Below are positions 26,923 to 35,212 of a stretch of DNA of 64,000 nt, piece after piece (position 1 is the first letter of the stretch; each line of letters starts with the position of its first letter). The translations under genes were made by a program, and so were the position numbers. The notes beneath the pieces are model-generated. The model was not told where the DNA came from, did no database searches, and worked only from the letters and a program-made list of their open reading frames with translations. This DNA is from Vibrio sp. UBA2441 (GTDB lineage Bacteria > Pseudomonadota > Gammaproteobacteria > Enterobacterales > Vibrionaceae): assembly GCA_002342685.1 (NCBI GenBank), contig DDQN01000092.1, positions 110,559 to 174,558 of the forward strand. The letters are read 5' to 3'.

Positions 26923-27894
26923 TTACATACAGGAAGTAAGTACTGAGATATCAACGATATCGTCAGAGCTGCAGCCTCGGGACAAATCGTGCATAGGTTT
27001 TGCTAACCCCTGCAGCATTGGTCCTAAAGCAATATATCCCCCTAAACGCTGCGCTACTTTATAAGCAATATTGCCTGCGCTCAGGGATGGAAATATAAAT
27101 ACGTTTGCCTGTCCCCTTAAGGGACTATTTGGCATTTTTTGTGCCGCAACTTGCGGTTCAATGGCGGCGTCAAACTGAACTTCGCCGTCAATGATAAGTT
27201 CTGGGCAACGCTGCCTCACAAGTTCAGTTGCTTCAGAAACTTTGCTGACCAACGGATGAGAAGCACTGCCTTTGGTCGAAAAAGAAAGCATTGCAACGCG
27301 AGGTTCTTGGCCAGTCAATTTTTGGAAGTTGTGTGCGGTATCAATTGCAATATCTGCAAGCTGTTCGGTTGTCGGCAACGGAATAACCCCTGCATCTGCA
27401 AAGGCATGAACTTTAGACCCATCCGGAGCCAACATAAGAAAAAAACTAGACACTGTTTTACTATCCGGAGCGACACCAATACCGCGAATTGCACTGCGAA
27501 TTACATCACCAGTGGTCGATAAGTTTCCAGCAATACAAAGATCAGCGTACCCTTGATCAACCATTAAAGCGGCAAATTGCAAAGGAGAAGCAACTTGAAT
27601 ACGCGCTTCATCTTCGCTAATGGGTTTGCGTTGCTTGCTGATAAATACCTGTACCATTTCATCGAAACAGCCCGCCGTCTCTGGGGCTAAAGTGGTAAGA
27701 CAAGGCATTGCAACCCCTGCCTTATAACTTCTATCCCGCAACATAAACGGGTTTCCGAGCAGAATAGGTTCCGCTAGACCACTTAATTTTAATTCGTTTG
27801 CCGCATGTAAAAGCCGAACATCGTCGGTGTCAGGAAAGACAATTTTCTTAGGTGCCTGCTGGCATTTTTCTCTGCACTGCTCCAAGATTTGCAT
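26923..27894 (-). CDS. eutD: Phosphotransacetylase EutD
   Basis: EutD converts acetyl-CoA to acetyl phosphate and recycles CoA inside the compartment. The product has 323 residues (338 in Escherichia coli) and belongs to the phosphate acetyltransferase fold, not the PduL type. Visible motifs are IVFPDTDDVRLLHAA, VASPLQFAALMVDQGYADLCIAGNLSTTGDVIRSAI, MLSFSTKGSASHPLVSKV, DGEVQFDAA, NVFIFPSLSAGNIAYKVAQRLGG and GPMLQGLAKPMHDLSRG. It starts 1 bp after eutT ends, indicating coupled translation. Confidence 0.96.
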   Translation of the reverse strand: MQILEQCREKCQQAPKKIVFPDTDDVRLLHAANELKLSGLAEPILLGNPFMLRDRSYKAGVAMPCLTTLAPETAGCFDEMVQVFISKQRKPISEDEARIQVASPLQFAALMVDQGYADLCIAGNLSTTGDVIRSAIRGIGVAPDSKTVSSFFLMLAPDGSKVHAFADAGVIPLPTTEQLADIAIDTAHNFQKLTGQEPRVAMLSFSTKGSASHPLVSKVSEATELVRQRCPELIIDGEVQFDAAIEPQVAAQKMPNSPLRGQANVFIFPSLSAGNIAYKVAQRLGGYIALGPMLQGLAKPMHDLSRGCSSDDIVDISVLTSCM

Positions 27895-27895
27895 A

Positions 27896-28702
27896 CTACT
27901 TTACTAGCCTCTCAAGCACGTTTTCTTTTCCGTTTTGGCACTGCCAAACTAAAATCATCACAACATAAATTGCACTGGATAATCGGTTTAGCCCAGCAAC
28001 AATATCTTCCCTTTCTAATCGCATACTGATATCAATGAATAATTTACTCGCTTCCAACTCAAGCTCTCGTATCATTGCTCGCAGCGTATTTAGTTTTGCC
28101 ACTTTCAGACCAAAATGTGCATCCGGCAGCATATGATCATAACCCAGATACTCAAGCGGACTATGAGACCACTTGTGAATCGTTTCAGAATCGATATCAC
28201 CAAATGAAGGTAGCGGAAGAGGCTGATCCATCACCTCTGCTTGTAATAGTTGCCCAAGATAAGAGCGGATATCAGACAGCGCATGAACAATAAATGGTGG
28301 TTGATCACCCAATAAACATTGTGCTTCGACACACACGCAAATAGCGGTATCAATTTTACCTCGTAGTCCTATGCGAGGATGATTTTTGGGTACCAAAACT
28401 TGGTCATTCAAGTGAGTCATAAATGAAGGTTTATCATCAATGTCACTACCACAAGCCCAGCAGCCATTATTAGGACGCTGGTTGTTGGTTTTCAGCGGAT
28501 GGACTTTATTAATTTCTTTACCATCATCAGATGCAACGAAAACTTCACCTTGCTCATTAACAAAACGTATGGTGATTTTACGTTCAGATATAAGCGCCTG
28601 GGCAGAAGGTGTTAACCTACAACCTTCGGGTAGCTGAACTTCACTGCCGTGTGCTAAGCCATATTTTTCGCGCAAGTAATCCTCGGTAATGAAAATACCC
28701 AT
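27896..28702 (-). CDS. eutT: Ethanolamine cobalamin adenosyltransferase
   Basis: EutT makes adenosylcobalamin for EutBC. The product has 268 residues, like the enteric enzyme. The N-terminal half carries CWACGSDIDDKPSFMTHL, which supplies cysteines and a histidine comparable to the metal-binding CX2C region. A further CVCVEAQC cluster is unusually cysteine-rich. The C-terminal half has WSHSPLEYLGYDHMLPDAHFG, LNTLRAMIRELE and LNRLSSAIYVVMIL, the adenosyltransferase helices. It is the only cobalamin adenosyltransferase in the operon and would work with the PduS-like reductase. Confidence 0.95.
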   Translation of the reverse strand: MGIFITEDYLREKYGLAHGSEVQLPEGCRLTPSAQALISERKITIRFVNEQGEVFVASDDGKEINKVHPLKTNNQRPNNGCWACGSDIDDKPSFMTHLNDQVLVPKNHPRIGLRGKIDTAICVCVEAQCLLGDQPPFIVHALSDIRSYLGQLLQAEVMDQPLPLPSFGDIDSETIHKWSHSPLEYLGYDHMLPDAHFGLKVAKLNTLRAMIRELELEASKLFIDISMRLEREDIVAGLNRLSSAIYVVMILVWQCQNGKENVLERLVK

Positions 28703-28710
28703 CAGTTCAC

Positions 28711-29436
28711 CTATTGATCAGACCAATCTGCTGGATAAGCGACGTAGACGAATCGCACATGAGTTGGTGTACCGAATTCAATGCTGCTGCCTTTAGGAAT
28801 AAAAATAACGTCGCCAGGTTTACCAATAGTCGTTCCGGACGGAGTTTTGACATGCAGTTCTCCTTCTAGAATCACATCCACTTCGTCATAGTTGAGTGTC
28901 CAAGGGAAAAAGGCTTTTTCCCAGCCCATATAACCCACACCTAACGTACTATTCTGAGCAGGACCAATGACGTCTGTTAGCCCAATATTCTTACCCGGAG
29001 CCCCATCAAACACTTCAAGATCTACTGTATTGCCACGAACTAAAACAATACCATCATCGTTAATCTGTCTTGGGCAGGTAGGCGCTTTACTGTCAAAATC
29101 CATTAGCGCTTTTTTAATCAGGGACTCAATCAGTGCATTGTCTACGTTGCTTCCTATTCGGGACTGAATTTCATCTTTAATTTGATTAAGGGCCGGGTTA
29201 TTAGGAATAACTTGTTCCTGACTCAATTTTTGAGGTTCACAAGCTGGTTTATTTTCTATATTCGGAGAGCAAGTAGCAGAAGGTTCAATAAGCTCCTGCA
29301 CAATTGAAATCCCTAATACTTTCGCCACATCATAAGCTTCAGGAGTAATAATGGTACTACATGGTTTTGCTACAACCTGAGTTGTACCATTCGCTTTAAA
29401 CTCCCGCATGTCAGTTGCAGTAATTAACTTTTTCAT
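28711..29436 (-). CDS. eutQ: Ethanolamine utilization cupin protein EutQ
   Basis: EutQ is a cupin-fold protein reported in Salmonella to have acetate kinase activity and to be needed for compartment assembly during anaerobic growth. The product has 241 residues from the ATG at 29436 (MKKLITATDMREF); a GTG three codons earlier also has a usable ribosome site. The variable middle part (about 60-110) leads to the cupin: FFPWTLNYDEVDVILEGELHV, then GDVIFIPKGSSIEFGTPTHVRFVYVAYPADW. It is located between eutP and eutT as in enterics. Confidence 0.95.
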   Translation of the reverse strand: MKKLITATDMREFKANGTTQVVAKPCSTIITPEAYDVAKVLGISIVQELIEPSATCSPNIENKPACEPQKLSQEQVIPNNPALNQIKDEIQSRIGSNVDNALIESLIKKALMDFDSKAPTCPRQINDDGIVLVRGNTVDLEVFDGAPGKNIGLTDVIGPAQNSTLGVGYMGWEKAFFPWTLNYDEVDVILEGELHVKTPSGTTIGKPGDVIFIPKGSSIEFGTPTHVRFVYVAYPADWSDQ

Positions 29437-29471
29437 TAGTGCCACCTTACTCTCCTTAGCTACTAAGGTTT

Positions 29472-29951
29472 TTATTTGTTTATGCTACACAAGAATTCAC
29501 GAAGTTTATTAATAGAATTCTCATCGAATATGGACGTATAAAAATAAGGCCCTTGAATGCCATTACTTTCCAACAACAACTCCGCATTATTAATATCGGC
29601 ATCATCAATATCCACCTTGCTAATAACACCGATTAATCTCTTATTTGGGTAAACTCTCAATAAGCCGGGAGGAGAAGAAAAACGCTTAGCATTGGCAGGT
29701 TGTAAATAAACAATGGTATTCACACCGGATATGGTTGATAACAGGGGCCCATTCCATGCTCGGTTATCGACATACTCTCCAGGAGTATCGATAACACTAC
29801 CAGAATAGAATATAGGCACCTGAGTTTTTCTCTGGTTACCTTCAGGATCTACCAAGCGGGTTATGAGTGCGGATTTTCCAGCATCAACTTCACCAATGAC
29901 CGCAAAACTCATTGGCAAAATAGCCTGTTGTTCGGCCAGTTCAGCACTCAT
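29472..29951 (-). CDS. eutP: Ethanolamine utilization P-loop protein EutP
   Basis: EutP is a small Ras-like P-loop NTPase of 159 residues; the family has been linked to acetate kinase activity. Walker A is GEVDAGKSALITRLV at about residues 21-35. The DTPGEYVDNRAWNG switch and a SKVDIDDADI guanine-type motif follow. The start ATG overlaps the eutS stop by 4 bp, so expression is coupled. The N-terminus is about ten residues longer than in the enteric protein. Confidence 0.94.
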   Translation of the reverse strand: MSAELAEQQAILPMSFAVIGEVDAGKSALITRLVDPEGNQRKTQVPIFYSGSVIDTPGEYVDNRAWNGPLLSTISGVNTIVYLQPANAKRFSSPPGLLRVYPNKRLIGVISKVDIDDADINNAELLLESNGIQGPYFYTSIFDENSINKLREFLCSINK

Positions 29952-30301
29952 GTTCTAGTTGCCTGGCATGCGGTATAACCTAAGTCTTGTCCTAGAGTTC
30001 TCAGAACATCATCTAGAGCTACCTGGACAGAGCCAACCGAGCCTGTAATGACAAGGGATCCAGAAAACCTATCAAGAAAGCCGATACCTACATCAGCAGA
30101 CTTAGTTGCGACATCACCCGCGATAATAGCGGTTTCACCTGGCGTTAAAGTAAGAATGCCTATGGCTTCCTTGTGAGCAACACCTATTCTTTCGCAGAGC
30201 TCTTCTGTTGGGTTCGCTACCATGTGGGCAAGCGTGATCTGCTTACCTGGAACATACTCCTGAACAACTCTGTCTATTGGTGCACCGAACTCATGGCTCA
30301 T
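29948..30301 (-). CDS. eutS: Microcompartment shell protein EutS
   Basis: EutS is a circularly permuted BMC shell protein that forms bent hexamers, and it is the first gene of the operon. The ATG at 30301 gives 117 residues (MSHEFGAPIDRV); a GTG at 30313 is an alternative. Conserved stretches are QEYVPGKQITLAHMVANP, GILTLTPGETAIIAGD, IGFLDRFSGSLVITGSVG and a C-terminal LGYTAC. The glycine of the DRFSG turn, responsible for bending in enteric EutS, is present. The promoter must lie in the 534-bp AT-rich region upstream. Confidence 0.95.
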   Translation of the reverse strand: MSHEFGAPIDRVVQEYVPGKQITLAHMVANPTEELCERIGVAHKEAIGILTLTPGETAIIAGDVATKSADVGIGFLDRFSGSLVITGSVGSVQVALDDVLRTLGQDLGYTACQATRT

Positions 30302-30360
30302 GCCACTACTCACTATTTATTGTTATTTTCAACAACAATAACGTCTATATTTACATTGAT

Positions 30361-30378
30361 TTGTGATTACACTCGCAA
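30361..30378. promoter_or_regulatory. CRP-box-like site upstream of eutS
   Basis: TGTGA-TTACAC-TCGCA matches the CRP consensus TGTGA-6-TCACA at 9 of 10 positions. It lies about 60 bp upstream of the eutS ATG, a distance suited to activation and so to carbon-source control of the operon. Confidence 0.55.
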
Positions 30379-30631
30379 AAGATAGTTACCATGTTAATCA
30401 ATTAATCAATATATTGAATCTCATCACAAATAAAACAAACAATATATAAAAATTCAACTACATAGAATGATAAATTTAATTAAAAGTCAGACTACAATAT
30501 TTATTTTCACCCATGAAATAATACAGAATACGATGCAACTAAAAACAAATATACAAATGAACACATTATGAATGATTTATTAAAAAATAATTCCGTACTA
30601 CCTAGGTGATACATAAGTTTTATTGCATAAA

Positions 30632-30699
30632 TGAATAATACATGAATAAATTCAGCGATAAAATAACAACTAAGTGAATATAAATTGAATAGATGAATA
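30632..30699. repeat. Five TGAATA hexamers upstream of the eut operon
   Basis: TGAATA occurs at 30632, 30643, 30675, 30686 and 30694. Two neighbouring pairs are spaced 11 bp start to start, close to one helical turn. The region is AT-rich, so chance recurrence is possible, but the phasing suggests sites for a DNA-binding protein. Confidence 0.35.
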
Positions 30700-30789
30700 G
30701 GTGAGTGATGTAACGTTAGTTATAAATTAGTGCTTAGTATAAATCTTAAAGGTTCCGATGACTTTAGTTACTATAGTTTTATTTATAAC

Positions 30790-30820
30790 GACCTCAGGTG
30801 TATACCACGCACTTGAGGTC
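30790..30820 (-). terminator. Hairpin after the OmpV/MipA gene
   Basis: On the minus strand GACCTCAAGTG pairs with CACCTGAGGTC, with one mismatch and a 9-nt loop, 16 bp after the stop codon. The following sequence is AT-rich without a clean T-run, so termination is probable but not certain. Confidence 0.5.
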
Positions 30821-30835
30821 GCTGATTAACTGGTC

Positions 30836-31594
30836 TTAGAAAGTATATACAATACCAACATTTGCTGTTGTTGATATTGTACCATCGAGAATGGGGCTTT
30901 CCTCTAACTCCCCTTCTATATTGGTGTATCGAACCCCACCTGTAATGGTGACACTGTCCGTCAAATTCAGATAACCAGATAAACCTACAAAATATTGTCC
31001 ATCCCAACCCGGGTCAAATGCAGCTATTGAGCCACCCGTTCTTGCCGATTCACTTTCAGACACTCCGTAGAGGTGATTATTTAACTTCTCATTATTATAA
31101 GAATATCCTATCGACGGCGTTAAACCCCAAAACGGAGTTCGGTATGGCAACCGCCAAGCCACTTCAGCATAAAGGCCATTGTGAGTATTTCCTACGTCCG
31201 TTCCAACTGAGGTTTCAAACATACCAGCTGGTGTGAGCAATTGATAACTTGCACCGCCCAATACCGTCGCTTCTCTTTCGTTGAGCTCTTTCATCTCCGC
31301 AATATCAGAATCACTAGGCTTAAATGAGCGAGCATCATAAATAAGACGAAAAACCACGTTGTGCATTGAACCTCGTGGGTTCATTCGATAACCAGCACTA
31401 AAACCTCTTAAAAAGAAATTTTCACCTTCATAGCCTATAATAGGAATAACAGTCTGATTGGTTGGAGTGCCTTTATAAACTTCTGGAGAATACGCCGCAC
31501 CGACACCTAACGACCAAGGTGAACCAGCAGCAATAACCGATGTTGACAACATAAATGAAGCGCCTAATAGCACAATTTTACTCTGTTTTTTCAC
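30836..31594 (-). CDS. MipA/OmpV family outer-membrane protein
   Basis: This is a secreted beta-barrel protein of 252 residues. A signal peptide covers about residues 1-22 (MKKQSKIVLLGASFMLSTSV then AA). Alternating beta strands follow, and the protein ends in NVGIVYTF, the terminal aromatic signal for outer-membrane insertion. The family includes OmpV of vibrios and MipA, a scaffold linking murein hydrolase and synthase. Its function here is not known. It lies just upstream of the eut operon on the same strand, separated by 534 bp, so a direct link to ethanolamine use is not shown. Confidence 0.85.
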   Translation of the reverse strand: MKKQSKIVLLGASFMLSTSVIAAGSPWSLGVGAAYSPEVYKGTPTNQTVIPIIGYEGENFFLRGFSAGYRMNPRGSMHNVVFRLIYDARSFKPSDSDIAEMKELNEREATVLGGASYQLLTPAGMFETSVGTDVGNTHNGLYAEVAWRLPYRTPFWGLTPSIGYSYNNEKLNNHLYGVSESESARTGGSIAAFDPGWDGQYFVGLSGYLNLTDSVTITGGVRYTNIEGELEESPILDGTISTTANVGIVYTF

Positions 31595-31902
31595 CTTTTT
31601 AATCCATAGCTTGTGTCAATGTTTTAGGCGCGCAGTATATCGAACAGTGTTTTATTCATCAATCGATATTTTTCCGTATCCATTATTAACCTTGAAAACC
31701 ACCGATAAAAACAATAAAAAATCTGACGATTTTATGCACGTTTTTTTACCGGCTCTGCATATTATTCAGCAAAGAATTTCGCAATAATGGAGAAATAAAT
31801 ACATAATTGTTAAGCAAAATCTTAAAACTATGTCTAGTCTTAGAGTGTGAGGGATTCGTAAATTTCGCAGTTGTCAGTTTGACGGTTTAGAGGGGTTTCA
31901 GC
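31595..31902. other. Divergent promoter region between the OmpV-like gene and prkA
   Basis: These 308 bp contain no gene. They should hold the promoters of both divergent genes. No confident operator or sigma-54 element was found by eye. Confidence 0.6.
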
Positions 31903-33837
31903 ATGAGTATTTTTGACCATTATCAGGCACGCTACGAAGCAGCCAAGGATGAAGAGATATCATTACAGGATTTTTTGACGCTCTGTCAAAAAGATAAAAG
32001 TGCCTATGCTAATGCAGCAGAGCGTTTGTTGCTTGCTATTGGTGAACCAGAGGTAATTGATACCGCCCATGATCCTCGACTAAGTCGTATTTTTTCCAAT
32101 CGAGTTATTTCTCGTTATAAAACTTTTAAAGACTTTTATGGCATGGAAGATGCCATTGAACAAATAGTTTCTTATTTGAAACATGCCGCTCAAGGTCTAG
32201 AAGAGCGTAAACAAATCCTCTACTTATTGGGTCCTGTTGGTGGGGGTAAATCTTCGTTAGCTGAAAAGCTAAAAAGTCTAATGGAGAAAATGCCAATTTA
32301 TATACTTTCTGCCAATGGAGAACGCAGTCCAGTAAATGACCACCCTTTCTGTTTATTCGATATGACTGAAGACGCTGCACTGCTTAAAAAAGAGTACGGC
32401 ATCGAGTCGCGCTATCTACGCTCAATAATGTCTCCTTGGGCCGCGAAACGATTACATGAGTTTGGTGGTGACGTAACCAAATTTAAAGTGGTTAAAGCTC
32501 GGCCTTCTATTCTTGACCAAATAGCGGTTGCGAAAACAGAGCCTGGTGACGAAAACAACCAGGACATTTCGTCATTAGTAGGTAAAGTCGATATTCGTCA
32601 GCTTGAACACTATTCTCAAGACGACCCAGATGCTTATAGTTATTCTGGCGCACTATGTAAAGCTAATCAGGGGTTGATGGAATTTGTTGAGATGTTCAAA
32701 GCACCAATTAAAGTCCTTCACCCTCTACTTACTGCTACTCAGGAAGGTAACTATAACGGAACCGAAGGGTTGTCAGCTCTCCCATTTGACGGCATGATTC
32801 TGGCTCACTCCAATGAATCTGAATGGCAGTCATTCCGTAATAACAAGAATAACGAAGCCTTCCTTGACCGTGTTTACATTGTTAAGGTTCCTTACTGCTT
32901 ACGAGTTTCGGAAGAAGTTAAGATCTATCAAAAACTACTCGAACACAGTGAGCTTTGGAAAGCCCCTTGTTCACCAAGCACATTAGATATGCTTGCTCAA
33001 TTTAGTATCCTTTCACGGATTAAAGACCCCGAAAATTCGTCTATTTTCTCAAAAATGCGGGTATACGATGGGGAAACTCTCAAAGATACCGATCCTAAAG
33101 CAAAAAGTTATCAGGAGTATCGAGATTTCGCTGGTGTAGACGAAGGCATGTCCGGATTATCCACTCGATTTGCATTCAAAATTCTGTCTCGCGTATTTAA
33201 TTTCGATCAGGCCGAAGTGGCCGCCAACCCAGTACACCTCTTCTACGTTATCGAGCAACAAGTGGAACGTGAACAATTCCCACAAGATGTGGCCGAAAAA
33301 TACACTGAATTCTTAAAAGGTTATTTAGTCCCTAAATATATCGAATTCATCGGTAAAGAAATTCAAACCGCTTACTTAGAGTCTTACTCTGAATATGGTC
33401 AGAACATCTTTGACCGTTATGTCACTTATGCTGACTTCTGGATTCAAGATCAGGAGTACCGTGATCCAGAAACCGGGCAACTATTTGACCGGGCAGCGCT
33501 TAACAGCGAATTAGAAAAAATTGAAAAACCTGCAGGCATCAGTAATCCGAAAGATTTCCGTAATGAAATTGTGAACTTTGTGCTTCGAGCAAGAGCGAGT
33601 CATAAAGGTAGCAATCCTCTATGGACAAGTTACGAAAAACTTCGGACGGTTATAGAGAAAAAAATGTTTTCAAATACCGAAGAGCTTTTGCCTGTTATCT
33701 CATTTAATGCGAAGACTTCGACCGACGATCAGAAAAAACATGATGATTTTGTCGCTCGAATGATGGAAAAAGGCTACACCAAGAAACAAGTCAGATTGCT
33801 GTCTGAGTGGTATTTACGAGTACGTAAGTCCTCTTAA
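31903..33837 (+). CDS. prkA: Serine protein kinase PrkA (YeaG)
   Basis: The product has 644 residues, the usual PrkA length. The N-terminal AAA+-like part has Walker A GPVGGGKS at residues 110-117, ILSANGERSPVNDHPFCLFD, and ALPFDGMILAHSNESEW. The C-terminal kinase-like domain ends in KKQVRLLSEWYLRVRKSS. In enterics YeaG acts with YeaH in nitrogen starvation and stress responses. It heads the prkA-yeaH-spoVR cluster, a set that co-occurs widely. The start ATG follows a GAGGGG ribosome site. Confidence 0.95.
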   Translation: MSIFDHYQARYEAAKDEEISLQDFLTLCQKDKSAYANAAERLLLAIGEPEVIDTAHDPRLSRIFSNRVISRYKTFKDFYGMEDAIEQIVSYLKHAAQGLEERKQILYLLGPVGGGKSSLAEKLKSLMEKMPIYILSANGERSPVNDHPFCLFDMTEDAALLKKEYGIESRYLRSIMSPWAAKRLHEFGGDVTKFKVVKARPSILDQIAVAKTEPGDENNQDISSLVGKVDIRQLEHYSQDDPDAYSYSGALCKANQGLMEFVEMFKAPIKVLHPLLTATQEGNYNGTEGLSALPFDGMILAHSNESEWQSFRNNKNNEAFLDRVYIVKVPYCLRVSEEVKIYQKLLEHSELWKAPCSPSTLDMLAQFSILSRIKDPENSSIFSKMRVYDGETLKDTDPKAKSYQEYRDFAGVDEGMSGLSTRFAFKILSRVFNFDQAEVAANPVHLFYVIEQQVEREQFPQDVAEKYTEFLKGYLVPKYIEFIGKEIQTAYLESYSEYGQNIFDRYVTYADFWIQDQEYRDPETGQLFDRAALNSELEKIEKPAGISNPKDFRNEIVNFVLRARASHKGSNPLWTSYEKLRTVIEKKMFSNTEELLPVISFNAKTSTDDQKKHDDFVARMMEKGYTKKQVRLLSEWYLRVRKSS

Positions 33838-33862
33838 AGCTTGACGCTTTTTTGTGAGAAAA

Positions 33863-33901
33863 GTATTCGCTACTAGCATCATGCTGACTAGCAGCGAATA
33901 C
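33863..33901 (+). other. Hairpin between prkA and yeaH
   Basis: GTATTCGCT and AGCGAATAC form a perfect 9-bp stem. The 21-nt interior contains two further complementary CTAG elements. It lies in the 92-bp gap, has no T-run, and could set the relative mRNA levels of prkA and yeaH. Confidence 0.45.
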
Positions 33902-33929
33902 TCACTCTGTGGCGTATAGGGAGTAACTC

Positions 33930-35201
33930 ATGGCGCAATTTATCGACAGAAGGCTCAATGGCAAGAATAAAAGCACGGTTAATCGACAACGCTTTTTACG
34001 CCGCCATAAAGAGCAAATCAAAGAATCGGTGGCTGATGCAGTCAACCGACGCTCTATTACTGATACAGAAACCGGTGAAGACATATCCATTCCTCATCGT
34101 GATATTAAAGAGCCTACTTTTCATCAAGGGCAAGGCGGCGTTCGCGAACGGGTACATCCTGGCAATGACCAATTTATCAAAGGTGATAAAATGGAGCGTC
34201 CAAAAGGAGGTGGTTCCGGTGGCGGTTCTGGTGAAGGTGAGGCCAGTCAAGATGGGGAGGGACAGGACGAATTCGTATTCCAAATCTCAAAAGATGAGTA
34301 TTTAGACATATTGTTTGAGGATTTAGAATTGCCGAATCTGGAGAAAAACCAGATAAACAAAGTCACTGAATGGAAAACAACTCGAGCGGGTTACCAAACC
34401 GCAGGCAATCCATCAAATATAGCTATAGTACGTTCCTTGCAACAATCTCTTGCAAGGCGAACCGCGATGACAGCAGGAAAGCGCAGGCTGATTCAAGAGC
34501 TTGAAGATGAGCTAGAACGTATCATTAGCTCCGAACCAGCTCAACCATTGGAAGAAACACGGATAAATCTCGAAATTAAACAACTTAAAGACAAGATTTC
34601 CCGCGTGCCATTTATCGATAGTTTTGACTTGCGTTTTAAAAACTACGAGAGGCGCCCTGTCCCTTCCAGCCAGGCGGTTATGTTTTGTATCATGGATGTT
34701 TCCGGGTCCATGGATCAGGCAACCAAAGACATTGCAAAACGTTTTTATGTGTTGCTCTACCTGTTCCTGACTCGAACCTATGAAAACGTAGAAGTTGTGT
34801 TCATCCGTCACCATACTCAGGCGAAGGAGGTTGATGAACAAGAGTTTTTCTACTCTCAAGAAACTGGGGGAACCATTGTCTCCAGTGCACTAAAATTAAT
34901 GCAGGAGATCGTAGAAGACAGATACCCCACAGGGGATTGGAATATCTATGCCGCGCAAGCTTCTGATGGTGATAACTGGGCTGATGATTCCCCAAAATGT
35001 CGAGATCTGTTATCCGAGAAACTACTGCCAAATTGCCAGTATTACTCTTACATCGAAATCACAAGACGAACGCACCAATCCCTATGGCATGAGTATGAAA
35101 AAATACAGCAAAACGTGGACAATTTTGCGATGAAGAATATTCGATCAGTGGATGATATTTTCCCTGTATTCAGGGAGCTGTTCAAGAAAGAAACAGCATA
35201 G
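33930..35201 (+). CDS. yeaH: YeaH/DUF444 family VWA-domain protein
   Basis: The product is a 423-residue cytoplasmic protein. Residues 1-60 are basic (FIDRRLNGKNKSTVNRQRF), a Gly/Ser-rich linker follows at 92-104, and a von Willebrand A-like domain begins near 247 with the metal-site motif MDVSGSMD at 255-262. The C-terminus has QETGGTIVSSAL and YAAQASDGDNW, both DUF444 hallmarks. It is a partner of the PrkA kinase in the cluster. It begins 92 bp after prkA and precedes spoVR by 11 bp. Confidence 0.95.
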   Translation: MAQFIDRRLNGKNKSTVNRQRFLRRHKEQIKESVADAVNRRSITDTETGEDISIPHRDIKEPTFHQGQGGVRERVHPGNDQFIKGDKMERPKGGGSGGGSGEGEASQDGEGQDEFVFQISKDEYLDILFEDLELPNLEKNQINKVTEWKTTRAGYQTAGNPSNIAIVRSLQQSLARRTAMTAGKRRLIQELEDELERIISSEPAQPLEETRINLEIKQLKDKISRVPFIDSFDLRFKNYERRPVPSSQAVMFCIMDVSGSMDQATKDIAKRFYVLLYLFLTRTYENVEVVFIRHHTQAKEVDEQEFFYSQETGGTIVSSALKLMQEIVEDRYPTGDWNIYAAQASDGDNWADDSPKCRDLLSEKLLPNCQYYSYIEITRRTHQSLWHEYEKIQQNVDNFAMKNIRSVDDIFPVFRELFKKETA

Positions 35202-35212
35202 GGAGACGCGCT

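Larger units (their letters stand above)
30302..30835. other. AT-rich regulatory region upstream of the eut operon
   Basis: There is no gene in these 534 bp. They contain a CRP-like palindrome close to eutS and five TGAATA hexamers further upstream. The 3' hairpin of the OmpV-like gene lies at the far end. No cobalamin riboswitch box and no EutV-type dual hairpin were seen. Confidence 0.75.

Noticed and set aside
30302..30835. Cobalamin riboswitch or EutV antiterminator hairpins in the eut leader
   Set aside because: No B12-box sequence and no paired AGCAA-type hairpins were seen.
31595..31902. Sigma-54 promoter before prkA
   Set aside because: Enteric yeaG is sigma-54 dependent, but no GG-GC spaced element of the right form was found in this gap.
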